Assembly (NCBI GenBank): GCA_965263485.1
Contig: CBDHHO010000004.1
Coordinates: forward strand, 2,046,001-2,110,000
Source: Haliotispira sp965263485
GTDB taxonomy: Bacteria > Spirochaetota > Spirochaetia > SP-2023
Length of the DNA stretch: 64,000 bases
Direction of reading: 5' to 3'
The number at the start of each line of letters is the position of its first letter. Positions within the stretch are counted from its first letter, which is position 1. Shown here one piece after another: positions 1 through 8,300 of this stretch. The notes under the pieces are model-generated. The model was given only the letters and a program-made list of their open reading frames with translations. It had not been told where the DNA came from and made no database searches. The position numbers were made by a program, and so were the translations under genes.

Positions 1-465
1 CTCTCTGCTCCAGAGTGTCCAGCAGTCCTGCACGGCCTGGGCCCTGGGGTCAAACTGGGCCGCCGGCATCTCATAAGCCAGACAGGAAGGCTGAGCACCC
101 GCTGCAATATGCTTTGTGAACTCTGATATTTCAGGGAGCAAAGACTGCCAAGCAGACCTGCAAGCAGACTCTCCCGGCTTCGTTCCCAGATATTCCGGTT
201 GTCCGGAAAAGGCCTGGATCAAGTGCCGATCGCAGACCGGGTCGGCCAATTGCAGCTCGGCAAAGCGGGACACAATATCTCCGCAGTCCGGGCATTCAGG
301 AGAGCCTGCTGTTTCAGGCAGTGCCAAGCATAGGTCATAGCCCTGGAGCTCGACTGCACCGGCCAGCTCACTGACTCCGGCATAATGCTGTAATTCGTGC
401 AATAAAGCAGCTGCTTTGCCAGCCCGCTGATTGTAGACAAAAATGCGAAATAATTGTGAAGACAT
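1..465 (-). CDS. purL: Phosphoribosylformylglycinamidine synthase-like, N-terminal part (runs off the left edge)
   Basis: An open frame of 155 codons begins with ATG at 465 and stays open to base 1, so only the amino-terminal part is present. The start reads MSSQLFRIFVYNQ and is followed by LLHELQHYAGV and, near residue 140, EMPAAQFDPRAQAVQD. This pattern resembles the beginning of single-chain PurL proteins (RIFV..., LL.DL....G, then LPGQFDQRADSA), the ATP- and glutamine-dependent fourth enzyme of purine synthesis. The assignment rests on this resemblance only, because the catalytic ATP-grasp-like and glutaminase parts lie outside the window. No other purine gene is nearby. A hairpin with a T-tract on the same strand lies 85 bases upstream of the start, separating it from the preceding gene. 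Confidence 0.55.
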   Translation of the reverse strand, partial: MSSQLFRIFVYNQRAGKAAALLHELQHYAGVSELAGAVELQGYDLCLALPETAGSPECPDCGDIVSRFAELQLADPVCDRHLIQAFSGQPEYLGTKPGESACRSAWQSLLPEISEFTKHIAAGAQPSCLAYEMPAAQFDPRAQAVQDCWTLWSRE

Positions 466-544
466 TCCGTTTGCTTACCCTTCTGAGCTTAGCTTGCAGC
501 AAAGTCAGAAAAAATGACAGAGAGGTTCCCCAAAGATTTCTCCT

Positions 545-583
545 AAAAAAAGCTCCGGAAATCCTTCAGGATTTCCGGAGCTT
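545..583 (-). terminator. Rho-independent terminator read on the minus strand
   Basis: A perfect 16-bp inverted repeat (550-565 paired with 568-583; arm AAGCTCCGGAAATCCT) is followed on the minus strand by a run of seven T (545-551 on the plus strand are A). It would end transcripts coming from the histone-H1-tailed gene at 923-1528 before the PurL-like gene. Confidence 0.75.
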
Positions 584-603
584 CCGACGCATAAGAAACT
601 GTT

Positions 604-755
604 GGGAACCTCTAAAAATCATATCGCTTTTTGCGAGCTGGCGCAGCCAAGCCCGACCTTCCTCATTAAGCAAGGGCCTGCCACCTCTTCTGACAAAGCT
701 GTTCGTTTCAAAAGAGCGAGCAAGACCGCAAAATTGGAACTTTTAGAGGCCCCCT
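604..755. repeat. MITE-like palindromic element, about 152 bp
   Basis: The left end reads GGGAACCTCTAAAAAT and the right end AACTTTTAGAGGCCCCC, an inverted pair matching the family consensus GGGGACCTCTAAAAATTC. The interior contains the module TTGCGAGCTGGCGCAGCC and the segment GCTGTTCGTTTCAAAAGAGC, both seen in other copies (for example 28377-28530). No clear target duplication is visible, so this copy is probably old. Confidence 0.7.
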
Positions 756-922
756 TTGGAGGCTCCCTGTTGAGAATTCACCGAACCAGAGATGTTTGAC
801 CATAGCGAGGCACTGAAGCGTATCTGTTGCATGACGAAACTGCTTGCTAAAAACTGTGACCATAACATTTGATCATGACCGAGAATAAAAATTCGGGCAG
901 TTTCTAAACAGGTTTCGGTGGA

Positions 923-1528
923 TTACCTACGCTTACTGGTCCTGCTGGTTTTGGCACTGGTTTTGCGGATCGTCTTTCTGGGCACCGCCTTGCGAACGGC
1001 AGCTCTGCGGCCAACGGTCTTTTTTGCAGCAGCTGTCTTGCGTTTTGCCGTCTTTTTTGCGGCTGTTTTGCGCTTGCTGGCCTTCCGTCCCCTTACGCGG
1101 CGCACCGGAGGAGGCAACTGTAAAGGAGGTCTGCCGCGTCTTTTGGGAGGCTGAGGCAGTTCAAAAGTCCGGCGATATTCCCGGTTGCGATTAAATTCCT
1201 TAACAGCTTCCTCGACCAGAAAATCGTCTTCGATACCCTCCCGGGCTTCGATATGCCAGACATACAGGAATAGAATACCGAGAAGCTGCATGTAGCCCAG
1301 AGTTTCTTCGCTGGGCTTGCGAACGCGCTCTCTGTGGTAACGTACCAGCCAGGTGAAAAACGCCTGCTTCCCGTTGCGTAATCGACCTGTAGTGGCAACT
1401 CTGCCATTTTTTTCTGCGTAAGCCGAGATATAATTGCGAACATCGACAAAAATTGTTTCAGGAAGCCGCCCGATATGTTCGCGCTCGATCAACTCCCTGT
1501 ACAGCTTCTTATAAACCCGTACATTCAT
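923..1528 (-). CDS. Protein with histone-H1-like basic tail and AT-hook-like motif
   Basis: A 201-residue protein whose first 120 residues are a mixed, probably helical domain I do not recognise. From about residue 128 the chain changes to KRRGRPP, an AT-hook-like core, then to a Lys/Arg/Ala/Thr-rich tail with repeated AAKKTAKRKT, AAAKKTVGRR and RKTIRKT units, the composition of eukaryotic histone H1 and bacterial H1-like (HctB/BpH1-type) tails. This suggests DNA compaction or nucleoid binding; that is inference from composition. It is a monocistronic gene bracketed by repeat elements, with a strong hairpin terminator about 340 bases downstream. The opposite strand has a shorter open frame over the tail that is a shadow of the biased composition. 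Confidence 0.8.
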   Translation of the reverse strand: MNVRVYKKLYRELIEREHIGRLPETIFVDVRNYISAYAEKNGRVATTGRLRNGKQAFFTWLVRYHRERVRKPSEETLGYMQLLGILFLYVWHIEAREGIEDDFLVEEAVKEFNRNREYRRTFELPQPPKRRGRPPLQLPPPVRRVRGRKASKRKTAAKKTAKRKTAAAKKTVGRRAAVRKAVPRKTIRKTSAKTSRTSKRR

Positions 1529-1811
1529 AAGGTATAGCTCCTATCTTTTGAAGTTTCTTATTGCATCCCGCGGGGGAGAGGACAATACAAACTCGCTGTG
1601 GTGTTGCTCGAGAGTATATTTCTGCCATATTGTATCGACAAGATTATTTTTTAAGAAAAATAAAAAAATGGCTTTTACCTTGTTCTGCACTTTCAGAACT
1701 TTGGTTTCCTGTTAACAGATTCACGCTCTGTGTCTCTGCCCAACTCAGGGGTGCAGATAATATGAAATGGGGCGGGAAAGTTCCAGCAGTACCTTACATG
1801 TTATGAATGTA

Positions 1812-2074
1812 GGGGGATGCTAAAAATTCACTTTCAATACTCGGCCGCCGGGATTTTCCCGATATCGAAGAAGTAAATATATACAGGGTACCTCTAAAAA
1901 TTCGCTTTCGATGCTGAGTGAGCGAGATTTTGCCGAGCGCGAGAAATGGAAGCCGAGGCATACTTTGTTGTATGGTAAGGCTTTCGTGACGAAGCGATTC
2001 GGCAATAAGATCGCCGCTCAGCGCGAAATTGGAATTTTTAGAGGTGCCCTACAGTAATCTTTTAGAGGTTCCCT
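1812..2074. repeat. Old palindromic element interrupted by a younger copy (nested)
   Basis: The degenerate left end GGGGGATGCTAAAAATTC at 1812 and the right end TCTTTTAGAGGTTCCC ending near 2073 are inverted partners. Between them sits a better preserved element (1886-2049). The intergenic stretch 1529-2339 otherwise shows no gene: it holds the upstream region of the H1-tailed gene, this nest, and two further right-end fragments. Confidence 0.65.
1886..2049. repeat. MITE-like palindromic element, 164 bp, inserted in an older element
   Basis: Ends are GGGTACCTCTAAAAATTCGC and GGAATTTTTAGAGGTGCCC. The flanks are TACA (1882-1885) and TACA (2050-2053), a 4-bp target duplication. The interior shares the block GCATACTTTGTTGTATGGTA with the copy at 35254-35417, which has the same length. 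Confidence 0.8.
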
Positions 2075-2307
2075 TATGAATCTGCCCGGTGACCAGATCA
2101 CTGCTGAGTCCAGAATTAGAGTTTTTAGAGTTATCCCTTGGGGCTCTACAGGGAGGCTTACAGCAAAATCTGCCATGGCCTTTTCATTGTGTTGATCAGG
2201 CTGTACAACGCAGCAATGTGTCTCAACGTGAAAAAGCCTCCGCTCCCGCCAAACCTGAAGGCCGGAACCGAGGCTTTTGCCGTGATGATATGCAGAAAAA
2301 AATGAAG

Positions 2308-2326
2308 GGAATTTTTAGAGGTACCC
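2308..2326. repeat. Solo right end of the palindromic element family
   Basis: The sequence GGAATTTTTAGAGGTACCC matches the family right end and lies 13 bases beyond the 3' end of tilS. No matching left end was found; a weaker right-end relic (GTTTTTAGAGTTATCCC) lies near 2120-2137. Confidence 0.6.
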
Positions 2327-2339
2327 ATAAATAGGCTCC

Positions 2340-3707
2340 TCAGCTTTTCCAGGCTCGTAACGCATCGGGGCAAAACTGCCAAGTACAGCCGTGTGCTTGC
2401 AGTTGGAACGGACGTTCGCTGTCGGGTCTTTTCTGTGGATTACTTTGTCTCTGGCTCTGCTGGTTCCGGTAATGCTGCTCCCATTGTCGGGACAATTCTG
2501 TTGCAAACCGCAGTGGCAAACGTTTGCGGCGTTGCTCACCGCGCTGTAAACGGTCAAAAATCAAAAAAATCAGCTCAATTCGCAGCGGTTGAGCCAGTTT
2601 GCGGAAATCACCCTGCCATTCCAGGCAAGGGCCTCCCACTCCCGTTTCGGGAGAGTCCGACAAGAGTTCCAGCTGTCCGCGCAGTTGCTCGCGATTTTGC
2701 TCCAGCCAGTCTTCCAGCAGCCCTAACTGCTGCTGGCTTCGTTGCAGTCCATGAACCAAGTTGGGAAGCAGGCGCTTGAGCTGGGGCAGAACCTGCCAGC
2801 GATAGAAATTGCGCAGACTGCTCTGACTGAAGTTTCCGGGGTCTTCCCAGTGGGGCAATTGCTGTAGCTCGGCCCACTGCTGTAAATCCTGACGGCCCCA
2901 GCCGGGTTCGGAATCGAGCCCGGAACTGAGTAAGGGCCGCCACAACTGTACGGCAAACTTTTCCCCAGTTCTTGCGATATTGGCCGGTTGCCACTGCCAT
3001 TTACGCATTCCGGCCAAGGCCCCGGCCCCGGCTCCCCGGCCCAGACTCATGAAGAAGTTTTCCGCCTGATCATCGTTGTGGTGGGCCAGCACGATGGCAC
3101 CGGAAAGGCACTGCGCGCTGGTATGGTCGTGCTTTTTCAAGTGTTGGGAAGACAGCTGATAATGACGAGAGAGCAAGGCCAGATAATGCTGCAAGCGGCG
3201 GTAGCGCTCGGTGCGGGCCAGATCTTCCAGACTCAGACCACGCCGCCTGGCCTGCTCTTGCAGCCAGCCGTCTTGAATGCGGTAGGACTGCAGGCTCAGG
3301 CCGAGGCGCTGGCAGTAGCTGGCTAGGGCGCCGGGGCCGGCTTCGGGGTGTCGGCTGCGGATACCGTGTTTCACATAGCAAGGGTGTAGCGGGCTGCGTC
3401 GCTGATCTACGGTGCAGCACAGTAAATGGAGCAGTACACAGGAATCCAGGCCTCCGGAAAGCCCTACGACCAGAGGGCCTGGTTCCAGAGCTCGCGCCGC
3501 ATTGAGCAGGTGCCTGAACAACAGCTTTAGTTTTTTGTGACCAGAGGGAATTCGGCAGGGCAGGGGTTTAGGTGTTTGCTGAATGGTCAGTGGCGAAAAT
3601 AAGGGCTGAGGAAGAGCCCGATTAGCAGGGTCAGGGGAACTTGCCAGATTCTGGGCGGGTTCCAAGCCACCAGCTGAAATATTCGAAGATGCCAAGTGTT
3701 CAGCCAT
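2340..3707 (-). CDS. tilS: tRNA(Ile)-lysidine synthase
   Basis: TilS converts the wobble cytidine of the CAU-anticodon isoleucine tRNA to lysidine with ATP, so that AUA is read as isoleucine. The PP-loop SGGLDS appears at about residue 85, followed by the family pattern AHHNDDQAENFFMSLGRGAG at about residue 210. The 455-residue chain has roughly 55 extra residues before the PP-loop domain, so the true start could lie downstream of the ATG used here. It lies 65 bases downstream of pth on the same strand, a pairing of translation genes seen in other bacteria. The 3' end is followed at once by a repeat-element end. Confidence 0.92.
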   Translation of the reverse strand: MAEHLASSNISAGGLEPAQNLASSPDPANRALPQPLFSPLTIQQTPKPLPCRIPSGHKKLKLLFRHLLNAARALEPGPLVVGLSGGLDSCVLLHLLCCTVDQRRSPLHPCYVKHGIRSRHPEAGPGALASYCQRLGLSLQSYRIQDGWLQEQARRRGLSLEDLARTERYRRLQHYLALLSRHYQLSSQHLKKHDHTSAQCLSGAIVLAHHNDDQAENFFMSLGRGAGAGALAGMRKWQWQPANIARTGEKFAVQLWRPLLSSGLDSEPGWGRQDLQQWAELQQLPHWEDPGNFSQSSLRNFYRWQVLPQLKRLLPNLVHGLQRSQQQLGLLEDWLEQNREQLRGQLELLSDSPETGVGGPCLEWQGDFRKLAQPLRIELIFLIFDRLQRGEQRRKRLPLRFATELSRQWEQHYRNQQSQRQSNPQKRPDSERPFQLQAHGCTWQFCPDALRAWKS

Positions 3708-3772
3708 ATATTGTCAGCCTACCCATATGGTCTTTTATTGTGGTTCTGGGAGTTTCCCGATGGCCTGCTCGG

Positions 3773-4450
3773 TCAACCGGGTATCCTGCGATTGATCTGT
3801 GTTGCCAGTTCTTCTGCCCGTGCGCCCCGCAAAATCTGCTGCAGGGCCTGCCGGGCTCGCTTGAGAGAGCTATGATAAAGTTCCTCATCGGCCTTGCGGG
3901 GCTTGCCCAGTACATATTTGCTGAGTTGCCGGGTGTGTTCTCCGCGTTCTTCATGTTGCCGGCGGTCGCGGCCGGGATGGCCGATACCGATAAACAAGCG
4001 CCAGAAGTTTGCTTGCAAGCCGCCTTCACGCAGAGAACGCAGGCCGTTGTGGCTGGAAACGCCGCCGCCAAACTTTAGACGCAGCCGCCCCGGTTCCAGA
4101 TCCAAATTGTCTAAGAGTACTATACAGCGTTCGGGAACAAAGGAATAGCGCTTGCGCAGCAGGGATAATACCCGACCACTCAGGTTCATATAGGTCTGGG
4201 GTTTGACCAGCAGTGCCTTGCAGTTCGGTGAAGTACTGCTTTGCAGGGCAGCAGGTGGCTTGCAGAGCAGACTGTAGTGCATTTTACTGCTGACCCGGAC
4301 ACCCTGCCAGACGGGCGGAGAAGGGAAGGCCGGATCGGCCTGATAGTCTTGCAACAATAAATCCAGCACATCAAAGCCTGCGTTGTGCAGGCTGCCCCGG
4401 TATTGTTTGCCGGGGTTGCCCAAACCAATAATCAGCCAGTCCAGTTCCAT
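3773..4450 (-). CDS. pth: Peptidyl-tRNA hydrolase
   Basis: Pth releases tRNA from prematurely dropped peptidyl-tRNA. Family motifs are clear: IIGLGNPG at the amino end, HNAGF with the catalytic His, LLVKPQTYMNLSG, LLDNLDLEPGRLRLKFGGG with the catalytic Asp, SSHNGLRSL, and FWRLFIGIGHPG. The protein is about 225 residues, slightly longer than usual because of a basic C-terminal end. The ATG at 4450 is preferred over the GTG one codon upstream. It is followed by tilS on the same strand. Confidence 0.95.
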   Translation of the reverse strand: MELDWLIIGLGNPGKQYRGSLHNAGFDVLDLLLQDYQADPAFPSPPVWQGVRVSSKMHYSLLCKPPAALQSSTSPNCKALLVKPQTYMNLSGRVLSLLRKRYSFVPERCIVLLDNLDLEPGRLRLKFGGGVSSHNGLRSLREGGLQANFWRLFIGIGHPGRDRRQHEERGEHTRQLSKYVLGKPRKADEELYHSSLKRARQALQQILRGARAEELATQINRRIPG

Positions 4451-4474
4451 CACGTATATCCTGGGAAATTCTCT

Positions 4475-4560
4475 GGGGAACCTCCATCATTATTCCAATC
4501 TGAATGATAATTTTCTGGCGAATAGCAGCTGCGGAGTGATATAATTTTCAGAGCTTCCCC
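4475..4560. repeat. Degenerate short palindromic element overlapping a glycosyltransferase 3' end
   Basis: The left end GGGGAACCTCCATCATTATTCC and the right end ATAATTTTCAGAGCTTCCCC are inverted partners of a variant of the family; the right-end variant (ATTTTCAGAG) recurs near 5926-5941 and 46985-46999. The stop codon of the downstream-read gene (4548) lies inside this right end. Confidence 0.45.
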
Positions 4561-5831
4561 CAATTCTCCCGCCAGAACTTCTGCTTGCCTTCGAGTTCCT
4601 GGATTTCTGCTTGCAGACGCTGGCGTTTTGCCTGTGTGATCGACAGTTCTGCCGAGGGAGCTGCCAGTTTTTTACGGGTGCCGGACAGGCAGATCGTCAG
4701 TTTGCGCAGCAGCTCATCCTGAGCACTATGACGCTGGAACTCGCTCAAAAGTCTTGTGCCGCGCGGCGAACTCAGCAGCGACTCCAAAGCTGCCAGACGA
4801 AACGGCTCAATCCATGGATAAAGGTGGGACAACTGTGGCACGCGATGGTCGTTGCGTCCAGCACTTTGTGAAGTCAGCCCCGCAGGAATACGGTCTCGCT
4901 TGACTACCAAGGATTCCGGACAATAGGCCACCGGAAAACGGGCAATAATGCGCAAGAAACATTCATAATCCTCGGCGATTTGCAGTTGCGGCAAAAAATA
5001 GCCAGAGATTTGGAAGACACTGCGGTGCAACAATAGAGTCGAAGGCCCCAGAATACACTTTTTTAAAGCATGGGGCCACAGCTGCCGGGGACTGCCCTGA
5101 CGCAGTTGTTTGTGTTTCTTCTGTGAAATAATCCGGGCTGTGACCGAGATGGTATCTATTGCAAAATCCTGCTGGCAAGCGGTTCCGCTCAATGTTCGGG
5201 AAGGTGCAGGCGGGAGAAGCAGCTGTCGTACAAAATCTTTCGACTGTGCCATTGTGGCGAACCCAGTGCCCGACTGTCGACACAGCATCTGCAGCAGTTC
5301 CTGAACATGCGTTTCCGACTGTTGTGTGGGGCACTCTACCGGATGGGCTGCTGCATTGCCAGGCTGTTCAAAGCGCAGCCAGATTTCCCGGCAGTGCAGC
5401 ACGCGAGCACCACTGGACTCTTGACGCAGCCATTGCAGTTGTAATTTCTGCGGCAGCCAGATGTCGTCACTGTCCAGAAAGGCCAGCCATTCGCTGCCGG
5501 GACAGGCCCGGCGCGCGGCAATATTACGCAGTGCTCCGGGCCTGCCCAAGTGCTTGGGCAGTGTCTCGATGCGCAGTCGGACGGCAGCCTGAGGGCTGCC
5601 TCGAAAGTGCTCGATCAGCCAAAGACAATGCCGCTGCAATTCGGCAAAGCCCGGACCGGAGGCATCGTCGAGCACGAAAATCTCGCGAGGCAAGGAACTT
5701 TGCCGGTAGACGGAAAGCACGGCCTGCGCGGTCAGCGCGGGCCGGCGATAGCTGGGAATGATGACGCTGACGGGTAAGAGCATGGATGTTCCGAGGGGCA
5801 TTGATGAGGTGGTAGGCTCTTTGCTGTACAT
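4548..5831 (-). CDS. Family 2 glycosyltransferase
   Basis: A GT-A-fold, GT2-type enzyme expected to transfer a sugar from an activated nucleotide donor to a glycan or lipid acceptor in the cytoplasm. VSVIIPSYRRP begins near residue 21, followed by IFVLDDASG and the donor- and metal-binding DSDD in AFLDSDDIWLP. A second conserved block EDYECFLRI occurs near residue 300. The 427-residue length exceeds a minimal GT2 domain; the C-terminal 100 residues are predicted helical and end in a coiled-coil-like QRLQAEIQELEGKQKF. Alternative ATG starts exist at 5801 and 5783, the latter just before the conserved domain. Its C-terminus (W-G-K-L-stop) is encoded inside a degenerate repeat end, so the original end may differ. 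Confidence 0.85.
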   Translation of the reverse strand: MYSKEPTTSSMPLGTSMLLPVSVIIPSYRRPALTAQAVLSVYRQSSLPREIFVLDDASGPGFAELQRHCLWLIEHFRGSPQAAVRLRIETLPKHLGRPGALRNIAARRACPGSEWLAFLDSDDIWLPQKLQLQWLRQESSGARVLHCREIWLRFEQPGNAAAHPVECPTQQSETHVQELLQMLCRQSGTGFATMAQSKDFVRQLLLPPAPSRTLSGTACQQDFAIDTISVTARIISQKKHKQLRQGSPRQLWPHALKKCILGPSTLLLHRSVFQISGYFLPQLQIAEDYECFLRIIARFPVAYCPESLVVKRDRIPAGLTSQSAGRNDHRVPQLSHLYPWIEPFRLAALESLLSSPRGTRLLSEFQRHSAQDELLRKLTICLSGTRKKLAAPSAELSITQAKRQRLQAEIQELEGKQKFWRENWGKL

Positions 5832-5993
5832 GTGTTTTTTCCATGCTGGGAGCAGACCTGTACAATCAGCAAAGCAGACTTTTTTCTTCGTTATCGGACT
5901 ATCGATAAAGTTTCACAGAGCGATACAATTTTCAGAGCTTTCCAAATAATAACGGGCAGCTTTGCCAGAAGAGCCTACTGTCTCTAAGATTCC

Positions 5994-6515
5994 CTAAAGA
6001 GACTGCTGCAATTGGATTAGAGCCTGTGGCAACAAATCCTCAATACTTTGCTCAATGGACAACGTCATCACCGTCTCATCCTCAGGCTCTTCGAGGCTGT
6101 CGAACTGAGATTGCAGCATGGTCGCACCACTAAAAAAGTGTCCTTTCCGGGTGCTTCGCGCTTTGATGCGTTGCAGAATCAGATCAAAGTCCCCCTGCAA
6201 ATAGAAGATGCGCAATCCGGGCGCAGCTTCGCGCAGCAAGTCGCGATAGCGGCGCCTGAGTGCCGAGCAAGCCAAAACCAGGCCCGGCTCCCGGGTGCTC
6301 TGGGCAGCTTCCTGCTGCCGGAGTAAAGCGGCCAGGCGTTGCAGCCAGGGCAGACGATCCTGATCGGACAGCGGCTTGCCACCGGACATCCGGGCCACGG
6401 CCTGCGGACTGTGAAAATCATCGGCATCGTAGAATGGCAAGTTCAGGGCCTGCGCCAGCACCCGTCCGAACGAAGTCTTGCCGCAGCCCGAAACACCCAT
6501 TACTAAGATCTTCAC
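5994..6515 (-). CDS. gntK: Gluconokinase
   Basis: GntK phosphorylates gluconate to 6-phosphogluconate with ATP. The P-loop GVSGCGKTS is at residue 8, followed by the family signature YDADDFHSPQAVARMSGGKP and LSDQDRLPWL, then LVLACSALRRRYRDLLR. The 173-residue length is typical. The start is GTG with a good ribosome-binding site (GCAGGAG) ahead. 6-Phosphogluconate dehydrogenase is encoded at 11142-12602 on the same strand, so the two can feed gluconate into the pentose phosphate pathway, though four genes lie between them. Confidence 0.93.
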   Translation of the reverse strand: MKILVMGVSGCGKTSFGRVLAQALNLPFYDADDFHSPQAVARMSGGKPLSDQDRLPWLQRLAALLRQQEAAQSTREPGLVLACSALRRRYRDLLREAAPGLRIFYLQGDFDLILQRIKARSTRKGHFFSGATMLQSQFDSLEEPEDETVMTLSIEQSIEDLLPQALIQLQQSL

Positions 6516-6725
6516 CCTGAAAACTCCTGCAAAAGCTGCTCTCTTTTGTTGAGCTGTGGCGGTAAAAATACCTATTCAAAAAATCCCGCATGGGGCCTCC
6601 CTAAGGCCTAGACCGTGCTGTAGCTGCGGAAAAATAGGCAGCGCAGAAAGCTGGCCTCCTACCTGGCGACTTTGTAGTTCTTACCTAGGTTTTCGGCCCT
6701 GCTGATTGGGCTGCCTGAGCTAATG

Positions 6726-6744
6726 GGAATTTTTAGAGGTCCCC
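6726..6744. repeat. Solo right end of the palindromic element at the glyQS 3' end
   Basis: GGAATTTTTAGAGGTCCCC lies one base beyond the glyQS stop codon (6746). No left partner is visible in the preceding 230 bases, which show no gene. A position just past a gene end recurs for this family. Confidence 0.6.
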
Positions 6745-6745
6745 T

Positions 6746-8119
6746 TTAATGATTTGAGAGTCGGCTTTCTGCACGGATGAGCACAGGAACCTCGGCCAGC
6801 CGAACACGGCGCTGCTCCATACTGTTGCGGAAGCGCAGGGTCACGCAGTCGTCGGACTTAGTTTCCGGGTCAATCGTCAGACAGAACGGCGTGCCGATCT
6901 CATCCATGCGGCGGTAGCGTTTCCCGATGGAGCCCTGCTGATCATAGAATACGTTGTAGTCCTCTTCCAGTTCGCGCTTTAACCGGGTGGCTATTTCGGG
7001 CAGACCATCTTTCTTCATCAATGGCAGTACCGCTACGCGGTAGGGGGCCACTTCGGGACGGAGGCGCAGCACTATGCGCGGATCGCCGCTCTCCAGAGTC
7101 TCTTCGCGGTAGGCATCGAGCAAAGTCACCAGCACAGCGCGGGTCAGGCCCGACGAAGTTTCAATGACATATGGCGTGTAGCGCTCTTGGGTCTGCGGGT
7201 CGAGGTACAGGATTTCCTTGCCGCAGAACTTGCTGTGGCGGGCCAAGTCGTAGTCGGTACGCGAATGGATGCCTTCCATTTCCTCCCAGCCGTGAGGGTA
7301 GAGGTACTGGATGTCGCAAGCATCTTTGGCGTAGTGGGCCAGCTCGTCGGGGCCGTGCGTCTCAAAGCGCAGGTTTTCGGGGGCGATCCCCAGCCTGTCC
7401 ACATACCAGCGCAGGCGTTTCTCACGCCAGTAATTAAAGTGCTGATCTTCCGTGCCGGGTTTGACGAAGTACTGCATCTCCATTTGCTCGAATTCGCAGG
7501 TGCGGAAGATGAAGTTGCGCGTGGTAATTTCGTTACGGAAGGCCTTGCCTACCTGGGCGATACCAAAGGGAATAGACACGCGGCTGGTGTCCACCACATT
7601 TTTGAAATTGACAAAGATGCCCTGTGCGGTTTCGGGCCGTAGGTAAAGCTGCATGCCGCTGCTCTCCATGGCGCCCAAGGTGGTGGTAAACATCAAATTG
7701 AAGTTGCGTGGCTCGGTCATCTCTCCGCCGCAGGCGGGGCACTTGCGCGAGGTCACGACTTCAGGGGCCAGATGATCGGCGCGGTAGCGGGTCTTACATC
7801 CTTTGCAGTCAATCAGCGGATCGCTGAAATTGTCGATGTGGCCGGAGGCCTCCCAGCTGCGCGGATGCATTAAAATGGCCGCATCCAAGCCCACGATATT
7901 GTCGTGGCAGCGGGTCATTTCCTGCCACCACAGGTTCTGGATATTGCGCTTCAACTCCACGCCCAATGGCCCGTAGTCCCAGGTCGCACTCAACCCGCCA
8001 TAAATCTCGCTGGACGGATAGACAAAACCGCGGCGCTTACACAGCGCGACAATTTTATCCATGCTTGCGCCGTGACGGTTGGCCGCTTCCCGGGACCTGT
8101 CAAAATCTTTTTTAGCCAT
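6746..8119 (-). CDS. glyQS: Glycine--tRNA ligase, single-chain alpha2 type
   Basis: A class II aminoacyl-tRNA synthetase charging tRNA-Gly. MDKIVALCKRRGFVYPSSE and IYGGLSATWDYGPLGVELK open the conserved domain; motif 2 appears in VGKAFRNEITTRNFIFR and motif 3 in SSGLTRAVLVTLL. Zinc-binding CKGCKTRYRAD and CPACGG are present. The C-terminal anticodon-binding domain starts near VLPLMKKDGLPEIA. The open frame extends 46 codons upstream of the ATG at 8119, but MAKKDFDRSRE begins the family-like sequence and is preceded by GAGAG. This is the homodimeric archaeal/eukaryotic-like form rather than the alpha2beta2 form. Confidence 0.95.
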   Translation of the reverse strand: MAKKDFDRSREAANRHGASMDKIVALCKRRGFVYPSSEIYGGLSATWDYGPLGVELKRNIQNLWWQEMTRCHDNIVGLDAAILMHPRSWEASGHIDNFSDPLIDCKGCKTRYRADHLAPEVVTSRKCPACGGEMTEPRNFNLMFTTTLGAMESSGMQLYLRPETAQGIFVNFKNVVDTSRVSIPFGIAQVGKAFRNEITTRNFIFRTCEFEQMEMQYFVKPGTEDQHFNYWREKRLRWYVDRLGIAPENLRFETHGPDELAHYAKDACDIQYLYPHGWEEMEGIHSRTDYDLARHSKFCGKEILYLDPQTQERYTPYVIETSSGLTRAVLVTLLDAYREETLESGDPRIVLRLRPEVAPYRVAVLPLMKKDGLPEIATRLKRELEEDYNVFYDQQGSIGKRYRRMDEIGTPFCLTIDPETKSDDCVTLRFRNSMEQRRVRLAEVPVLIRAESRLSNH

Positions 8120-8263
8120 CCATGCTCTCACTTTTCGTTCAATGTGCTGAAGAACCACAATAGAATGCGCAGTTCTATTCTGCGCAGAAAGGCTTGCCGC
8201 AAAGAGGCCGAAGAGTCTAGCCGACCTTGCCTGGCAAGGCAAGGAGACCCACCGCATAAGTTA

Positions 8264-8300
8264 TGGGTATGAAAGAAAGCCCATCTATCGGGGGACTTTC
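8264..8300 (-). terminator. Possible intrinsic terminator after the lpt pair
   Basis: On the minus strand the sequence just past the second lpt gene reads AAAGTCCC, an 8-base loop, then GGGCTTTCTTTC: a short stem with one bulge followed by a pyrimidine run. It would separate the lpt genes from glyQS. The stem is short, so this is tentative. Confidence 0.4.

Noticed and set aside
918..1154. Plus-strand open frame rich in Leu/Ala/Phe opposite the histone-H1-tailed gene
   Set aside because: It is the antisense of the Lys/Arg/Ala repeats; hydrophobic composition follows from the complementary codons, and there is no ribosome-binding site.
5159..5761. 200-codon plus-strand frame inside the GT2 gene
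   Set aside because: The composition (Ala/Arg/Cys-rich) is that of an antisense frame in G+C-rich DNA and the minus-strand gene has clear GT2 motifs.
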